A DNA stretch of 64,000 nucleotides from Anaeromyxobacter oryzae (GTDB lineage Bacteria > Myxococcota > Myxococcia > Myxococcales > Anaeromyxobacteraceae). Below the pieces are notes generated by a model. It saw only the letters and a list, made by a program, of their open reading frames with translations, did not search any database and had not been told where the DNA came from. The translations under genes and the position numbers were made by a program. How positions within the stretch are numbered: position 1 is the first letter of the stretch; the number at the start of each line of letters is the position of its first letter. Positions 46,501-54,756 of this stretch are shown here, piece by piece. The DNA is taken from NCBI RefSeq assembly GCF_023169945.1, contig NZ_AP025591.1, positions 3,406,481 to 3,470,480 on the forward strand, read 5' to 3'.

Positions 46501-47886
46501 CCCGGCGACGCCCTCCGCGAGCATCTCGATCACGGCGTCGAAGACGCCGCGGGGGAGGGCGCGGTAGGGCCACGCGCGCCGGACGAGCCCGAAGAGCCGA
46601 TCCTCGTGGATCGGCCCGCAGGACGCCTCCGCGACGAGCTGCTGCGCGAGGACGTCGCGCGGGGCGTCGAGGCTCGCCACGGCCTCGAGCCGCCCGCGGC
46701 GGAGGCCGCGGACGAGCGCGGCGCACTCGAGGAGCTCGTCGCGGCTCGTCGGGAAGAGGCGCGCCTTCGGCGTCCCGCCCAGCACGTGGCCGGCGCGGCC
46801 CGCGCGCTGGAGGCCGACGTGGAGCGCGCCGGGGCTCCCGAGCTGCACGACGAGGTCCACCGCGCCGACGTCGATGCCGAGCTCGAGGGACGCGGTCGCG
46901 ACGATGACGCGGAGCGCGCCCGCCTTGAGGCGCTGCTCGGCGTCGAGCCGCCGCTCCCGGGAGAGGCTGCCGTGGTGCGCCGCGACCGCGCCGTCGCCGA
47001 GCCGCTCCGCGAGGGCGTGCGCGGCTCTCTCCGCGAGGCGGCGCGTGTTCACGAACACGATCGTGGCGCGGTGCGCCCGGACGAGATCGGCCACGTGGTC
47101 GTACGTCTCGGCCCAGAGCGCGCCGGAGGCGATGGCGGAGAGCTCGTCCCTCGGGATCTCGACGGCGAGGTCGAGCGCGCGCCGCCGGCCGACCTCCACG
47201 ACGGCGCAGCGCGGGACGCCCGCGCGCGACACGCGCTCGGTCCCGACCAGGAAGCGCGCGACCTCCTCGACCGGGTGGACCGTCGCGGAGAGGCCGATCC
47301 GCTGCGGGCGCCTCGCCGCGAGCGCCTCGAGGCGCTCGAGCGAGAGCGCGAGGTGCGCGCCGCGCTTGTTCCCGGCGAGCGCGTGGATCTCGTCGACGAT
47401 CACCGTCCGGACGCCGGCGAGCGCCGCGCGGCCGCGCCCGGTGGTGAGGAGGAGGTAGAGAGACTCCGGCGTGGTGACGAGGAGGTGTGGCGGGCGCCGG
47501 AGGAGCGCCTGGCGGCGCGCGGCGGGCGTGTCGCCGGTGCGGACGGCGACGCGGAGCTCCGGGAACGGGTCCCCGGCGCCGGCGGCGGCGCGGAGCTCCT
47601 CGAGCGGCCCGCGCAGGTTCTTCTCGATGTCGTTCGAGAGCGCGCGGAGCGGCGAGACGTACAGCACGCGCGTGTCGTCCGGGAGCGGGCCCGCCGCGGC
47701 GTCGGACACGAGCCCGTCGATCGCGGAGAGGAACGCCGCGAGCGTCTTCCCCGAGCCCGTCGGCGCGGAGACGAGCACGTCCTTCCCCTCCGCGATCGCC
47801 GGCCAGGCGAGCGCCTGCGGCTCCGTCGGCGCGCCGAAGCGGCGCTCGAACCAGCGCGACACGACGGGATGGAAGGCGGGCGTCAC
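43594..47886 (-). CDS. lhr: Lhr-type large DEAD/DEAH helicase
   Basis: A 1,430-residue helicase. Walker A APTGSGKTLAAF (residues 41-48 and beyond), motif II VIVDEIHALAG (DEIH), motif III LSATVHPVEEVARFL and motif VI near LQRAGRAGHVLG. The region after the two RecA domains matches the winged-helix and Lhr core (about 400-850). The part after 850 is long and Arg/Ala/Pro-rich and probably corresponds to the Lhr C-terminal domain. Full-length bacterial Lhr is about 1,500, so this looks complete. It unwinds DNA or RNA during repair. GTG start. Confidence 0.9.
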   Translation of the reverse strand: MTPAFHPVVSRWFERRFGAPTEPQALAWPAIAEGKDVLVSAPTGSGKTLAAFLSAIDGLVSDAAAGPLPDDTRVLYVSPLRALSNDIEKNLRGPLEELRAAAGAGDPFPELRVAVRTGDTPAARRQALLRRPPHLLVTTPESLYLLLTTGRGRAALAGVRTVIVDEIHALAGNKRGAHLALSLERLEALAARRPQRIGLSATVHPVEEVARFLVGTERVSRAGVPRCAVVEVGRRRALDLAVEIPRDELSAIASGALWAETYDHVADLVRAHRATIVFVNTRRLAERAAHALAERLGDGAVAAHHGSLSRERRLDAEQRLKAGALRVIVATASLELGIDVGAVDLVVQLGSPGALHVGLQRAGRAGHVLGGTPKARLFPTSRDELLECAALVRGLRRGRLEAVASLDAPRDVLAQQLVAEASCGPIHEDRLFGLVRRAWPYRALPRGVFDAVIEMLAEGVAGRVGRSGAHLHRDGVNGRVSGRRGARLAALTGAGAIPDTAQYAVVAEPEGVTVGQLDEDFAIESLAGDIFLLGNTSWRIRRVEPGTVRVEDARGAPPTVPFWNGEAPGRSAALSAEVAALREELEPRLGDPGGAAAWLAGACALPPDGARQAVAYLSASRAVLGALPTQRTLVAERFFDEAGGMQLVVHAPLGARVNRAFGLALRKRFCRTFDFELQAAATDEGVLLSLGPQHAFPLESIFELLSEATIDEVLTQAALQAPMFQVRWRWAATRALAIPRLFKGRRMPPAIARMRSDDLLAAVFPAQVACQDNAPPGPIEVPDHPLVAEALRDCLEEAMDAPALRALVRDMRSGAIRLVAVDTPEPSPLAHEILGARPWAYLDDAPLEERRARAVTLRRALPTVEATGDGALDPAAIATVEAQLAPDVRDPDELHDLLLDVGLLPAAEAARLEPLVAPLRAAGRVARLAGPGAGALVAAERAGLAIALAPALAGGDTPRLDPPLAPLPSERVPADADDAVLAVARGWLPRLGPTTAERLAARLGLLPDRVALALVRLEGDGRVLRGAFLPGVPAPPDAPHWCERTVLARIHRLTLDRLRREIEPVSAAGFLRFLLRWQHVLPGTRLHGERGVAEVVGQLQGFHAAAGAWEPELLAARVEGYRPDLLDRLCLSGEVAFGRLAPASGGAEPAPAADGGRRAAPTRAFPITLALREDLSWLLEAAPGAPRCPGLDARAVAGALSARGASFAGELAAACGRPADAIAPLLLELVGAGLATCDGFAGLRALWDRSAGRRARPGAAGGRWSLLRPVPEPAGAAGGGTPGPERDPDGPLVERLAQQYLRRYGVVFRDLLAREDAPPWRALVRVYRALEARGTIRGGRFVAGFTGEQFALAEAVDALRAVRRAPRAAKERVELSAADPLNLVGILTPGPRVSAGLGRRLVYVDGVPAAAAPAGETPAGVGAGAAAPPS

Positions 47887-47981
47887 CAGGAGCCCTGGGA
47901 TAACGACCCCCGCGGGGCGACGCTCGCGACCGGTGGGGCTCTTATGATGCGGTGCGGCGCGATCGATTGGAGAATCGACGG

Positions 47982-48497
47982 ATGCTCCTCAAGGAAACCG
48001 CCTTCGTCCGCCTCATGACGCTCAAGATCCCGGTGCTGCTCTTCCTCGGGCCGCAAGTGGTCGAGCTCGACGACGAACGGTGCGCGGTGAAGATCCCGCT
48101 CGGCTGGCGCTCCCGGAACCACCTCGGCTCGATGTACTTCGGCGCGCTCTGCGCCGGCGCCGATCTCGCGGGCGGCCTCGCCGCCGCGCGGCTCATCTAC
48201 ACGCGTCACCGCCGCGTGAACCTGATCTTCGCCGACCTCAAGGCCGAGTTCCTGAAGCGCGCCGACGGCGACGTGCTCTTCCGGTCGCGGGACGGCGCGC
48301 GCGTCGCGGCCGCGGTCCGGGACGCCGACGCGACCGGGGAGCGACTCACCCTGCCGGTCGACATCGTCGCGACCGTCCCGGCGAAGTACGGCGACGACCC
48401 CGTCGCGCGGTTCACGCTCGGGCTCTCGCTCAAGCGGAAGAGCGCGCCGGCCGACGTGGTCGAGGCCGGCGCCGGGCGCGTGCGATCGGTGCGGTGA
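47982..48497 (+). CDS. DUF4442 hot-dog-fold protein (thioesterase-like)
   Basis: A 171-residue hot-dog fold protein, DUF4442. Characteristic parts: CAVKIPLGWRSRNHLGSMYFGALCAGADLAGGLAAA and VNLIFADLKAEFLKRADGDVLFR. Likely a thioesterase-type domain, but the catalytic Asp/Asn is not clearly conserved. GGAGA lies about eight bases before the ATG. Followed at once by an MFS transporter whose possible GTG start overlaps the stop. Confidence 0.85.
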   Translation: MLLKETAFVRLMTLKIPVLLFLGPQVVELDDERCAVKIPLGWRSRNHLGSMYFGALCAGADLAGGLAAARLIYTRHRRVNLIFADLKAEFLKRADGDVLFRSRDGARVAAAVRDADATGERLTLPVDIVATVPAKYGDDPVARFTLGLSLKRKSAPADVVEAGAGRVRSVR

Positions 48498-48598
48498 GGG
48501 ACGGCGAGGCCGTCCACCACCCCGACCCGGGGACCCGCGTCCCGTCCCCCACGCCGCGCCCCTTCCCGCCGGCGGGCGCCTCGTCCATCATCGCCGGG

Positions 48599-49750
48599 AT
48601 GCGGCGCGAGACCGTGGCGCTGTACGCCGGGACCATCGCGGCGTACTCGGACATGTACCTCACCCAGCCGGTGCTGCCGGTCATCTCGCGCGAGTTCGGC
48701 GTCGGGCCAGCGCGCGCGGGCCTCACCGTCTCGTTCGTCGTCCTCGGCATCGCCGCGGCGTCGACCTTCTACGGCCCGCTCTCCGACGCGCTCGGCCGCC
48801 GGCGCGTCATGGCGGGCGCGACCGGGCTCCTCTCGCTCGCGACGCTCGCCTGCGCGTTCGCGCCGTCCTTTCCGGCGCTCCTCGGCCTCCGCGCGCTGCA
48901 GGGGGTGCTCGTCCCCGGGATGACGGCCGTGTCCGTCGCGTACGCGGGCGACCGGTTCCGCGCCGCGGACCTGCCGCGCGTGGTCGCCGGGATCATCGCC
49001 GCGTCCGTCGTCGGCGGGCTCGTCGGACGGACCGTCTCCGGCGCCATCACGGCGCACCGCGGCTGGCGCGCGTCCTTCGTCGCGTTCGCCGTCCTGACGG
49101 CGCTCGCCGCCGTCACGCTCGCGCGCGGCCTCTCCGCGGCGGCGGCGCCGGAGCGCGGCGGGTGGATCGCCGCCTACCGCGGCATGCTCCGGCACCTGCG
49201 CGCGCCGCGGCTCGTCGGCGCGTACCTGGTCGGCTGCTGCCTGTTCTTCGGGTGGATCGGGATCTTCACCTATCTGCCGTACCACCTCTCCGGGCCGCCG
49301 TGGCACCTCGGCACCGGTGCGGTGTCGGCGGTGTACCTCGTGTACGCCGCGGGCGTGCTCGCGTCGCCCATCGCGGGGCGGCTCGCCGGCCGCATCCCGC
49401 CGCCCACCCTCATCGCGGCGGGCCTCGTCGTCGAGGCGCTCGGGATGGCGGCCACGCTCGTCCCCGGGCTGCCCTTCGTGGTGACGGGCCTGGTGGTCCT
49501 CGTCCTCGGCACGTTCACGGCCCAGGCGATCGCGCCGGCGTTCGTGAACATGACGGCGCGCGAGGCGAAGGGGGGCGCGAGCGCGCTCTACCTGACCTTC
49601 TACTACGTGGGCGGGACGCTCGGCGCCTGGCTCCCGGGGCACGCCTGGCGGGCGGCGGGCTGGAAGGGAGTGGTCGCGGTCTGCGGTGGCGCGGTGCTGC
49701 TCGCGCTCGCGGCGGACCTCGGGCTCTGCGCGCGGGGGGAGGGGAGCTGA
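48599..49750 (+). CDS. MFS transporter
   Basis: A 383-residue major facilitator with about twelve helices. The loop after helix 2 reads YGPLSDALGRRRVMAG (the DxxGRR loop). IAPAFVNMTAREAKGGASALYLTFYYVGG near the end matches the drug/sugar efflux branch of YnfM/Bcr type. Start ATG at 48599 gives helix 1 at once; a GTG at 48494 overlaps the DUF4442 stop but adds an unlikely Pro-rich leader. Substrate unknown. Confidence 0.82.
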   Translation: MRRETVALYAGTIAAYSDMYLTQPVLPVISREFGVGPARAGLTVSFVVLGIAAASTFYGPLSDALGRRRVMAGATGLLSLATLACAFAPSFPALLGLRALQGVLVPGMTAVSVAYAGDRFRAADLPRVVAGIIAASVVGGLVGRTVSGAITAHRGWRASFVAFAVLTALAAVTLARGLSAAAAPERGGWIAAYRGMLRHLRAPRLVGAYLVGCCLFFGWIGIFTYLPYHLSGPPWHLGTGAVSAVYLVYAAGVLASPIAGRLAGRIPPPTLIAAGLVVEALGMAATLVPGLPFVVTGLVVLVLGTFTAQAIAPAFVNMTAREAKGGASALYLTFYYVGGTLGAWLPGHAWRAAGWKGVVAVCGGAVLLALAADLGLCARGEGS

Positions 49751-49818
49751 AGCGCGAGGACGGGCGTCGAAACCCGCCGCCCTGGTCCTCTCGACGTCCT
49801 CGGGGTCCGCGTGGCCGG

Positions 49819-52800
49819 TCAGCCCGATGAGCGCCGCTCCTCGCCGCCCGCACGGCGCGGCCCCGGCTCCGCCGGGACGGCCGTCTCGAGGGGCAGCGTG
49901 ATCGTGAAGGTCGCGCCCATGCCCAGCCCCGCGCTCGCCGCGCTGACCGAGCCGCCGTGCAGCTCGACGATGCCCTTGACGACGGCGAGGCCCAGGCCGA
50001 GCCCGCCCTTGCTTCGATCGAGGGTGTCGTCGGCCTGGGTGAAGGCCTCGAAGACGCGTGGAAGGATCTCGGGCGCGATGCCCTTACCCGTGTCTCGAAC
50101 CTGCAGGATGGCGTGCCCGCGAGTGGAGTCCGCCTCAACCGACACGGATACGCTCCCGCCCCGCGGGGTGAACTTGGCCGCGTTCTGGAGAAGGTTGCCG
50201 ATCACCTGCGCCAGCCGCGTCCGGTCGCCGTTCACCCAGACCTGGGCCGGGGGCGGCAGCAGCTCGAACCGGACGTCGCCGGCGATGAACGCGGCGCGGT
50301 GATCCTCCGCCGTGCGCTGTGCGAGCTCGCTCAGGTCGAGCCGTTCGCACCTCAGCTCGACCTTGCCACGGGAGATGCGGGTCACGTCGAGCAGATCGTC
50401 GATGAGGCGGGTCAGGTGCCCCACCTGGCGTTCGATGATCGCCCGCGCCCGGAGCGCCTGCTCGCCGCCCGGATCCACGCGGCCGAGGATGTAGAGGCCG
50501 TTGAGGATGGGCGCGAGCGGGTTGCGCAGCTCATGGGAGAGGATGGCCAGGAACTGGCTCTTCAGTCGGTCCGACTCGCGCAGCGCCTCCTCGGCGCGCC
50601 TCAGCTCCGTGATGTCCGCCGACACGCCGCAGACGGCGAACGGAATGCCGGCCTCCGAGAACAGCGGCACCTTGACCGACATGTAGCTTCGGAGCTCGCC
50701 GCGCACGAGCACCTCCTCCAGGCGCTCGAGCGGCTCGCGCGATCGGAGGACTTCCAGGTCGTTGTTCCGCAGCGCCTGCGCGATCTCCCGCGGGAAGACG
50801 TCGAAGTCGGTCTTGTCCGACAGGTTGGCGTCGGTGACGCCGAACAGCTCGGTGTACATGCGGTTCACGAGCATGTAGCGCCCGTCGACGCCCTTGACGT
50901 AGATGACGGCCCGGGTCGCGTCGAGGATGCTCCGGAGGAGTGAGGTGCTCTTCCGGAGCGCCTCCTCCACCCGGTCGCGCTCGCGCGCCTGCCGGCTGAG
51001 CGACGCCTGGAACCGGGCCGCGTCGATGACGGCTGCCACGTGAGCGCACGCGAAGGTCGCGGCCATGAGGGCCTCGCTGGAGGGGATCCCTGGCGGGAGG
51101 TCGAGCGCGAGCACCCCGTGCGTACGCGCCTGGAAGACCAGGGGGAGCAGGCAGACCCCGCCGGAAGCCGCCGGTCCGGGAACGCCCTCATGCGTCGCTG
51201 CGGCGGCCGCCGCGCGGACGATGAGGGCGGGATCCAGGGAGGGGACGGCACCCAGCGATTCGGGGGTCGCGGGGTGACAGAGCACCCGGTCGTCATCGGC
51301 GCTCGCGACGATCTCGAGGTCGTCGCCGACCCGGACCAGCCATGCCCGCCGCGCGCCGAGCCAGCGGGGCACGCACTCCATGAGCCGCTCGATCGCGCGT
51401 GGTTCGTCGGTCGTGGACGCGACCACCTCCGCCTCGTGCTGCGTCGGCGCCGCGGCGCCGCCGTGACGGGCGGTCCGCGTCGAGGCTCCCCAGCCGATCC
51501 ACGCCTCCTGGGCGCGGGTGCGGTACGCGTCCGCCTGCCCCCAGCGACCGATGCGTGCGCACATCCGGCTCGCTCGGTCGGCGGCGAGCCCTGCTTCGTG
51601 GAGATAGCCGGACGACCGGGCGCCCTCGACCGCGGCATCGAACGCCTCCACGGCCTCCGACGTGTCGCCGCGCAGGTCGGCGGCCAGGGCGCGGAGGAGC
51701 GAGCGCTTGTGTGCGAAGGTCGGCGGGACGAGCTCGGCGCAGTCCGTCATCTCGGCCTGGGTGTGGCGGATCCGATCCAGGGCGTCCGCGCGTTCCGTCA
51801 GGCCGGCATGGACGCCATCCCAGGCGCAGACGGCCGCGTAGAAGCGGCCGAACGCGACGTGGGGAAGCCCGTGCCCGCCCTTCGCGTGGCGCGCCAGGCG
51901 GGTGGACGCCTCGGCTGCTGCGGCAGGATCCACGAGGACGGCGGCGAGCAGGAGCTTGCCCACCGCGAGGTAGAGCGCGCCATAGTGATCATCCTGCGCG
52001 TCGTAGTCTCTCCAGCAAGAGGCCTCGTCGCTGAAGTCGCCGGTGATGCGGGCCTGCCCGGTGTCGCGCGTCCGGAGAAGCTCGACCACCTGCCGATCCC
52101 GCGAGAGGTAGTTTTGCGCCAGCCGTTGCCCGAGCTCCCCGAGGGTGTGGCGCCACGCGTCGAGGCGCCTGGCCACCTCGTCGAGCGGCGTGCCGGAGAG
52201 GAGGGCGAAGAAGCAGCTCTTGAGCGCGCTGTAGCCGGCGTAGTCGAACGCCCCGTGCTCGAGGCCGAGCCGCGCGTTTTCCAGGAGCGGAGCCACGGCG
52301 TCGCGCAGCGGTCCGGTCCACGCGGACGTCATGCCGTGCACGATGTCCAGGGTGCGCGCGAGGATCGCGCCGTCCGAGACGCGCTTGGCGGCCTCCAGCG
52401 CGCTCGCGCGGATCCGGATGCCCCGGCGGACCGTCTCGGGCGAGGCGCAGTCCAGTGCGCCGAGATACGCGAGGGCCAGGGCCGTGACATCGGAGAAGCC
52501 GTGCCGGGCCGAGAGGTCGAGCTCGAGGGCGACGAGCATCCGCAGCAGGTGGGGCCGCGCGGTGTAGGCCGCCGCGTTGCCGAGCCCGAGCAGCCGGAGC
52601 AGCGCGACCATGGACGGGTCGTCGACGCGATTCGCCTTCGCGAGCCACTCCGGCGTCATGGTCGCCAGGGCGAGGTCTATCCTCCGCGACGCGGCGGCGA
52701 TGTCGTCGGCGCGGGGGTCGCTGGGCAGCGAGAGGCCGAACCTGCGGGCGCCTTCGCAGACCAGATCGAATGCGGCCGGCACGTCACCCGAGCCCGTGAG

Positions 52801-54405
52801 CGCGACGACGAGGACCTCCTGCATCGGGAGCTCGTCGATGAAGCTTCGCGCGCGCTCCTTCACGCGCTGCGCGAGGCGGCGGAAGTCCTCGGCCGCCCCG
52901 ACGGCGAACGCCGCGCACGCCGCCTCGGTGTGGAGCTCGAGGGTGAGCTCGTAGGCGGCGCTCCAGCCTGCCTCTCCCAGGATCGCGCAGCCGCGGGAGG
53001 CGTACTCGTGAGCAGCGCGCTCGGCGGCGGCGCGCCGGGCGCGACGGGCGCAGACCAGGTCGACCCGGGCCGCGAGGATGCGCTCGTCCTCCGGCAGCCG
53101 GTCCGGTCCGGCGAGGTGAATGTGATACGCGGCGTCGAACGCGACGGCTGCATCGCCGCCCACCACCCGTCCGCCCAGGATCCGGCCGAGACGCGCGTGG
53201 AGCGATGGGCGTTTCGAGGGCGGCACCAGCTGGAGCGCCGTCTGCTGCAGCTGGTCGTGGCGGAAGCGATAGGCGGCCGCGCCGTTCCCCTCCTCCCGAA
53301 CCAGCACGGCGTCGCACACCGCCTGCTCGAGGAGCGATCGGACGGAGGACTCATCCCGGTCCAGAACCGCGGCGAGCGTCGCGGAATCGATGTGCGAACC
53401 CATCATCGCGCCGGCGGCGAGCAGCGCCTGCTGGTCCCGGTCGAGGTCCGTCAGACGCCGCAGCAGCAGCCCGGAGATGTCTTCGTCCCCAGGTGAGCTC
53501 GGCCGGGTCGGAGGCGGGCCCGGCGCGGACTCCCGCCGGAGGACCTCGGTGACGAACAGCGGGTTACCGCCGGTCCTCGCGAACAGCGCCTGCGCCGCCG
53601 CCGGGGTCGGCGCCGCGCGCCGGGCGAGCTCGATCATCGCGCCGACGTCGCCCGTCGACAGGGCAGGCAGCTCGAGGCGGATCAGCAGAGGGGCGGTCCC
53701 GGTCAACGGGCGGAAGACCCGCGACGTGTGCGCGAGAGCGTCTTCTTCCTCGGTGCGGTGGGTCAGCAGGAAGCCGATCCGCGGGAGGCCGGAATCGTTG
53801 CATATCTGGACGATGAGGCCGAGCGTCGCCGCGTCCGCCCACTGCAGGTCGTCGAGGAAGAGGAGGCAGGCCCTACCGGCGTCCGTCATGGCGTGGAGGA
53901 GGGCGAGAATCGCGAACTGAAAGCGGTTGCGGTCCTCCTGGATGCCGACGGGAGGCGGCGCCGACAGGTCCCCGAGGAACAGAGCGAGCTCCGGGAGCAG
54001 CCCGCCGAGGACCGGCGCCGAGGCCCCCAGCCGCTGCCGCAGGTCGCGCCGCACCTGCTCGAACTCGCGAGGCTCCAGGACGGAGGCGCGGCGCAGCCAA
54101 CCCCGAAGGGCCTCTATGAGAGCGGCATAGGGGATGTCGCGAACGACTTGGTCGAACTTGCCCGCAGCGACGACCGCCCCTCGTGACTCCAGGGCGGGCG
54201 CGAGATGCTCGACGAAGGCGGTCTTCCCGCCGCCCGTGGGCGCGAGGATCAGGACCGCCCGGCAGCCCTCGCCCGACAGGACGGGCGCAAGCGCGTCGAG
54301 GAGGCGCCTCGACTCTTCCTGACGTCCCACGAAGGGGACGTATGCTCCTTGAAGACCTCCGAACACGCGACCCCCACTTCTGCTCGGCCGCGACAGAGTC
54401 TCCAC
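49819..54405 (-). CDS. AAA-ATPase / GAF / PAS / histidine kinase hybrid
   Basis: A 1,528-residue sensor. Domains by rough residue: AAA_16-type ATPase (1-330; Walker A PTGGGKT ending at 62, Walker B LLFLDDLQWAD), TPR-like helices (330-1000), GAF (1000-1140), PAS (1160-1270; VIYVKGVDGRYMLVNRMYTELFG), HisKA and HATPase_c (1285-1515). The kinase boxes are ILSHELRNPL, NLLQNAAKF, DTGKGIAPEI and GGLGLGLAVV. This layout is known from proteins whose N-terminus is a Ser/Thr kinase; that part is missing here. Start is GTG after AGGGGGAC; an earlier GTG at 54477 is possible. No response regulator is next to it. It runs away from the thioredoxin gene. Confidence 0.88.
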   Translation of the reverse strand: METLSRPSRSGGRVFGGLQGAYVPFVGRQEESRRLLDALAPVLSGEGCRAVLILAPTGGGKTAFVEHLAPALESRGAVVAAGKFDQVVRDIPYAALIEALRGWLRRASVLEPREFEQVRRDLRQRLGASAPVLGGLLPELALFLGDLSAPPPVGIQEDRNRFQFAILALLHAMTDAGRACLLFLDDLQWADAATLGLIVQICNDSGLPRIGFLLTHRTEEEDALAHTSRVFRPLTGTAPLLIRLELPALSTGDVGAMIELARRAAPTPAAAQALFARTGGNPLFVTEVLRRESAPGPPPTRPSSPGDEDISGLLLRRLTDLDRDQQALLAAGAMMGSHIDSATLAAVLDRDESSVRSLLEQAVCDAVLVREEGNGAAAYRFRHDQLQQTALQLVPPSKRPSLHARLGRILGGRVVGGDAAVAFDAAYHIHLAGPDRLPEDERILAARVDLVCARRARRAAAERAAHEYASRGCAILGEAGWSAAYELTLELHTEAACAAFAVGAAEDFRRLAQRVKERARSFIDELPMQEVLVVALTGSGDVPAAFDLVCEGARRFGLSLPSDPRADDIAAASRRIDLALATMTPEWLAKANRVDDPSMVALLRLLGLGNAAAYTARPHLLRMLVALELDLSARHGFSDVTALALAYLGALDCASPETVRRGIRIRASALEAAKRVSDGAILARTLDIVHGMTSAWTGPLRDAVAPLLENARLGLEHGAFDYAGYSALKSCFFALLSGTPLDEVARRLDAWRHTLGELGQRLAQNYLSRDRQVVELLRTRDTGQARITGDFSDEASCWRDYDAQDDHYGALYLAVGKLLLAAVLVDPAAAAEASTRLARHAKGGHGLPHVAFGRFYAAVCAWDGVHAGLTERADALDRIRHTQAEMTDCAELVPPTFAHKRSLLRALAADLRGDTSEAVEAFDAAVEGARSSGYLHEAGLAADRASRMCARIGRWGQADAYRTRAQEAWIGWGASTRTARHGGAAAPTQHEAEVVASTTDEPRAIERLMECVPRWLGARRAWLVRVGDDLEIVASADDDRVLCHPATPESLGAVPSLDPALIVRAAAAAATHEGVPGPAASGGVCLLPLVFQARTHGVLALDLPPGIPSSEALMAATFACAHVAAVIDAARFQASLSRQARERDRVEEALRKSTSLLRSILDATRAVIYVKGVDGRYMLVNRMYTELFGVTDANLSDKTDFDVFPREIAQALRNNDLEVLRSREPLERLEEVLVRGELRSYMSVKVPLFSEAGIPFAVCGVSADITELRRAEEALRESDRLKSQFLAILSHELRNPLAPILNGLYILGRVDPGGEQALRARAIIERQVGHLTRLIDDLLDVTRISRGKVELRCERLDLSELAQRTAEDHRAAFIAGDVRFELLPPPAQVWVNGDRTRLAQVIGNLLQNAAKFTPRGGSVSVSVEADSTRGHAILQVRDTGKGIAPEILPRVFEAFTQADDTLDRSKGGLGLGLAVVKGIVELHGGSVSAASAGLGMGATFTITLPLETAVPAEPGPRRAGGEERRSSG

Positions 54406-54756
54406 CACGTCCCCCTGGAAATACAACGAGCCGGCGGTGCTGAACGATTCCTTACCCGATGTGAACGTGTGAACCACGAGAGGCACGCAGCCAGGCGGCG
54501 CTCGCGCGTCAAGAGGCGACGGGACGTCGAGCTGAGGGCGAGGCACGCCACCGGCCGCTCGCCTGAGAGCGCCACGAACTTCGGGTTCCACGCGCCGAGC
54601 GACACGCGGTCGACATGAGCCTGCCTCTCCGGCGGCACCGCTCGCGCCGGAAGGCCGACCGTTCACGGCGACGACCACGGTCACGGTACTCGGCGCGTCG
54701 TCCCGGCCCTCGCGACCTCCGCGCGACCACTCCGATTCCGCGCTATACCTCGAGTC
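54406..54756. other. Divergent intergenic region between kinase and selenoprotein candidate
   Basis: 351 bases without a gene call. On the minus strand the leader of the kinase gene (AGGGGG ribosome site before a GTG pair) lies at one end. At the other end, TATACC (54744-54749) sits eight bases before the ATG at 54757, where it could serve as a -10 box for a nearly leaderless transcript, but no matching -35 is seen. I find no other clear signal. Confidence 0.45.

Noticed and set aside
43249..48018. A 1,589-codon plus-strand frame opposite lhr.
   Set aside because: Arg/Glu-rich shadow of the real helicase, with no recognisable fold.
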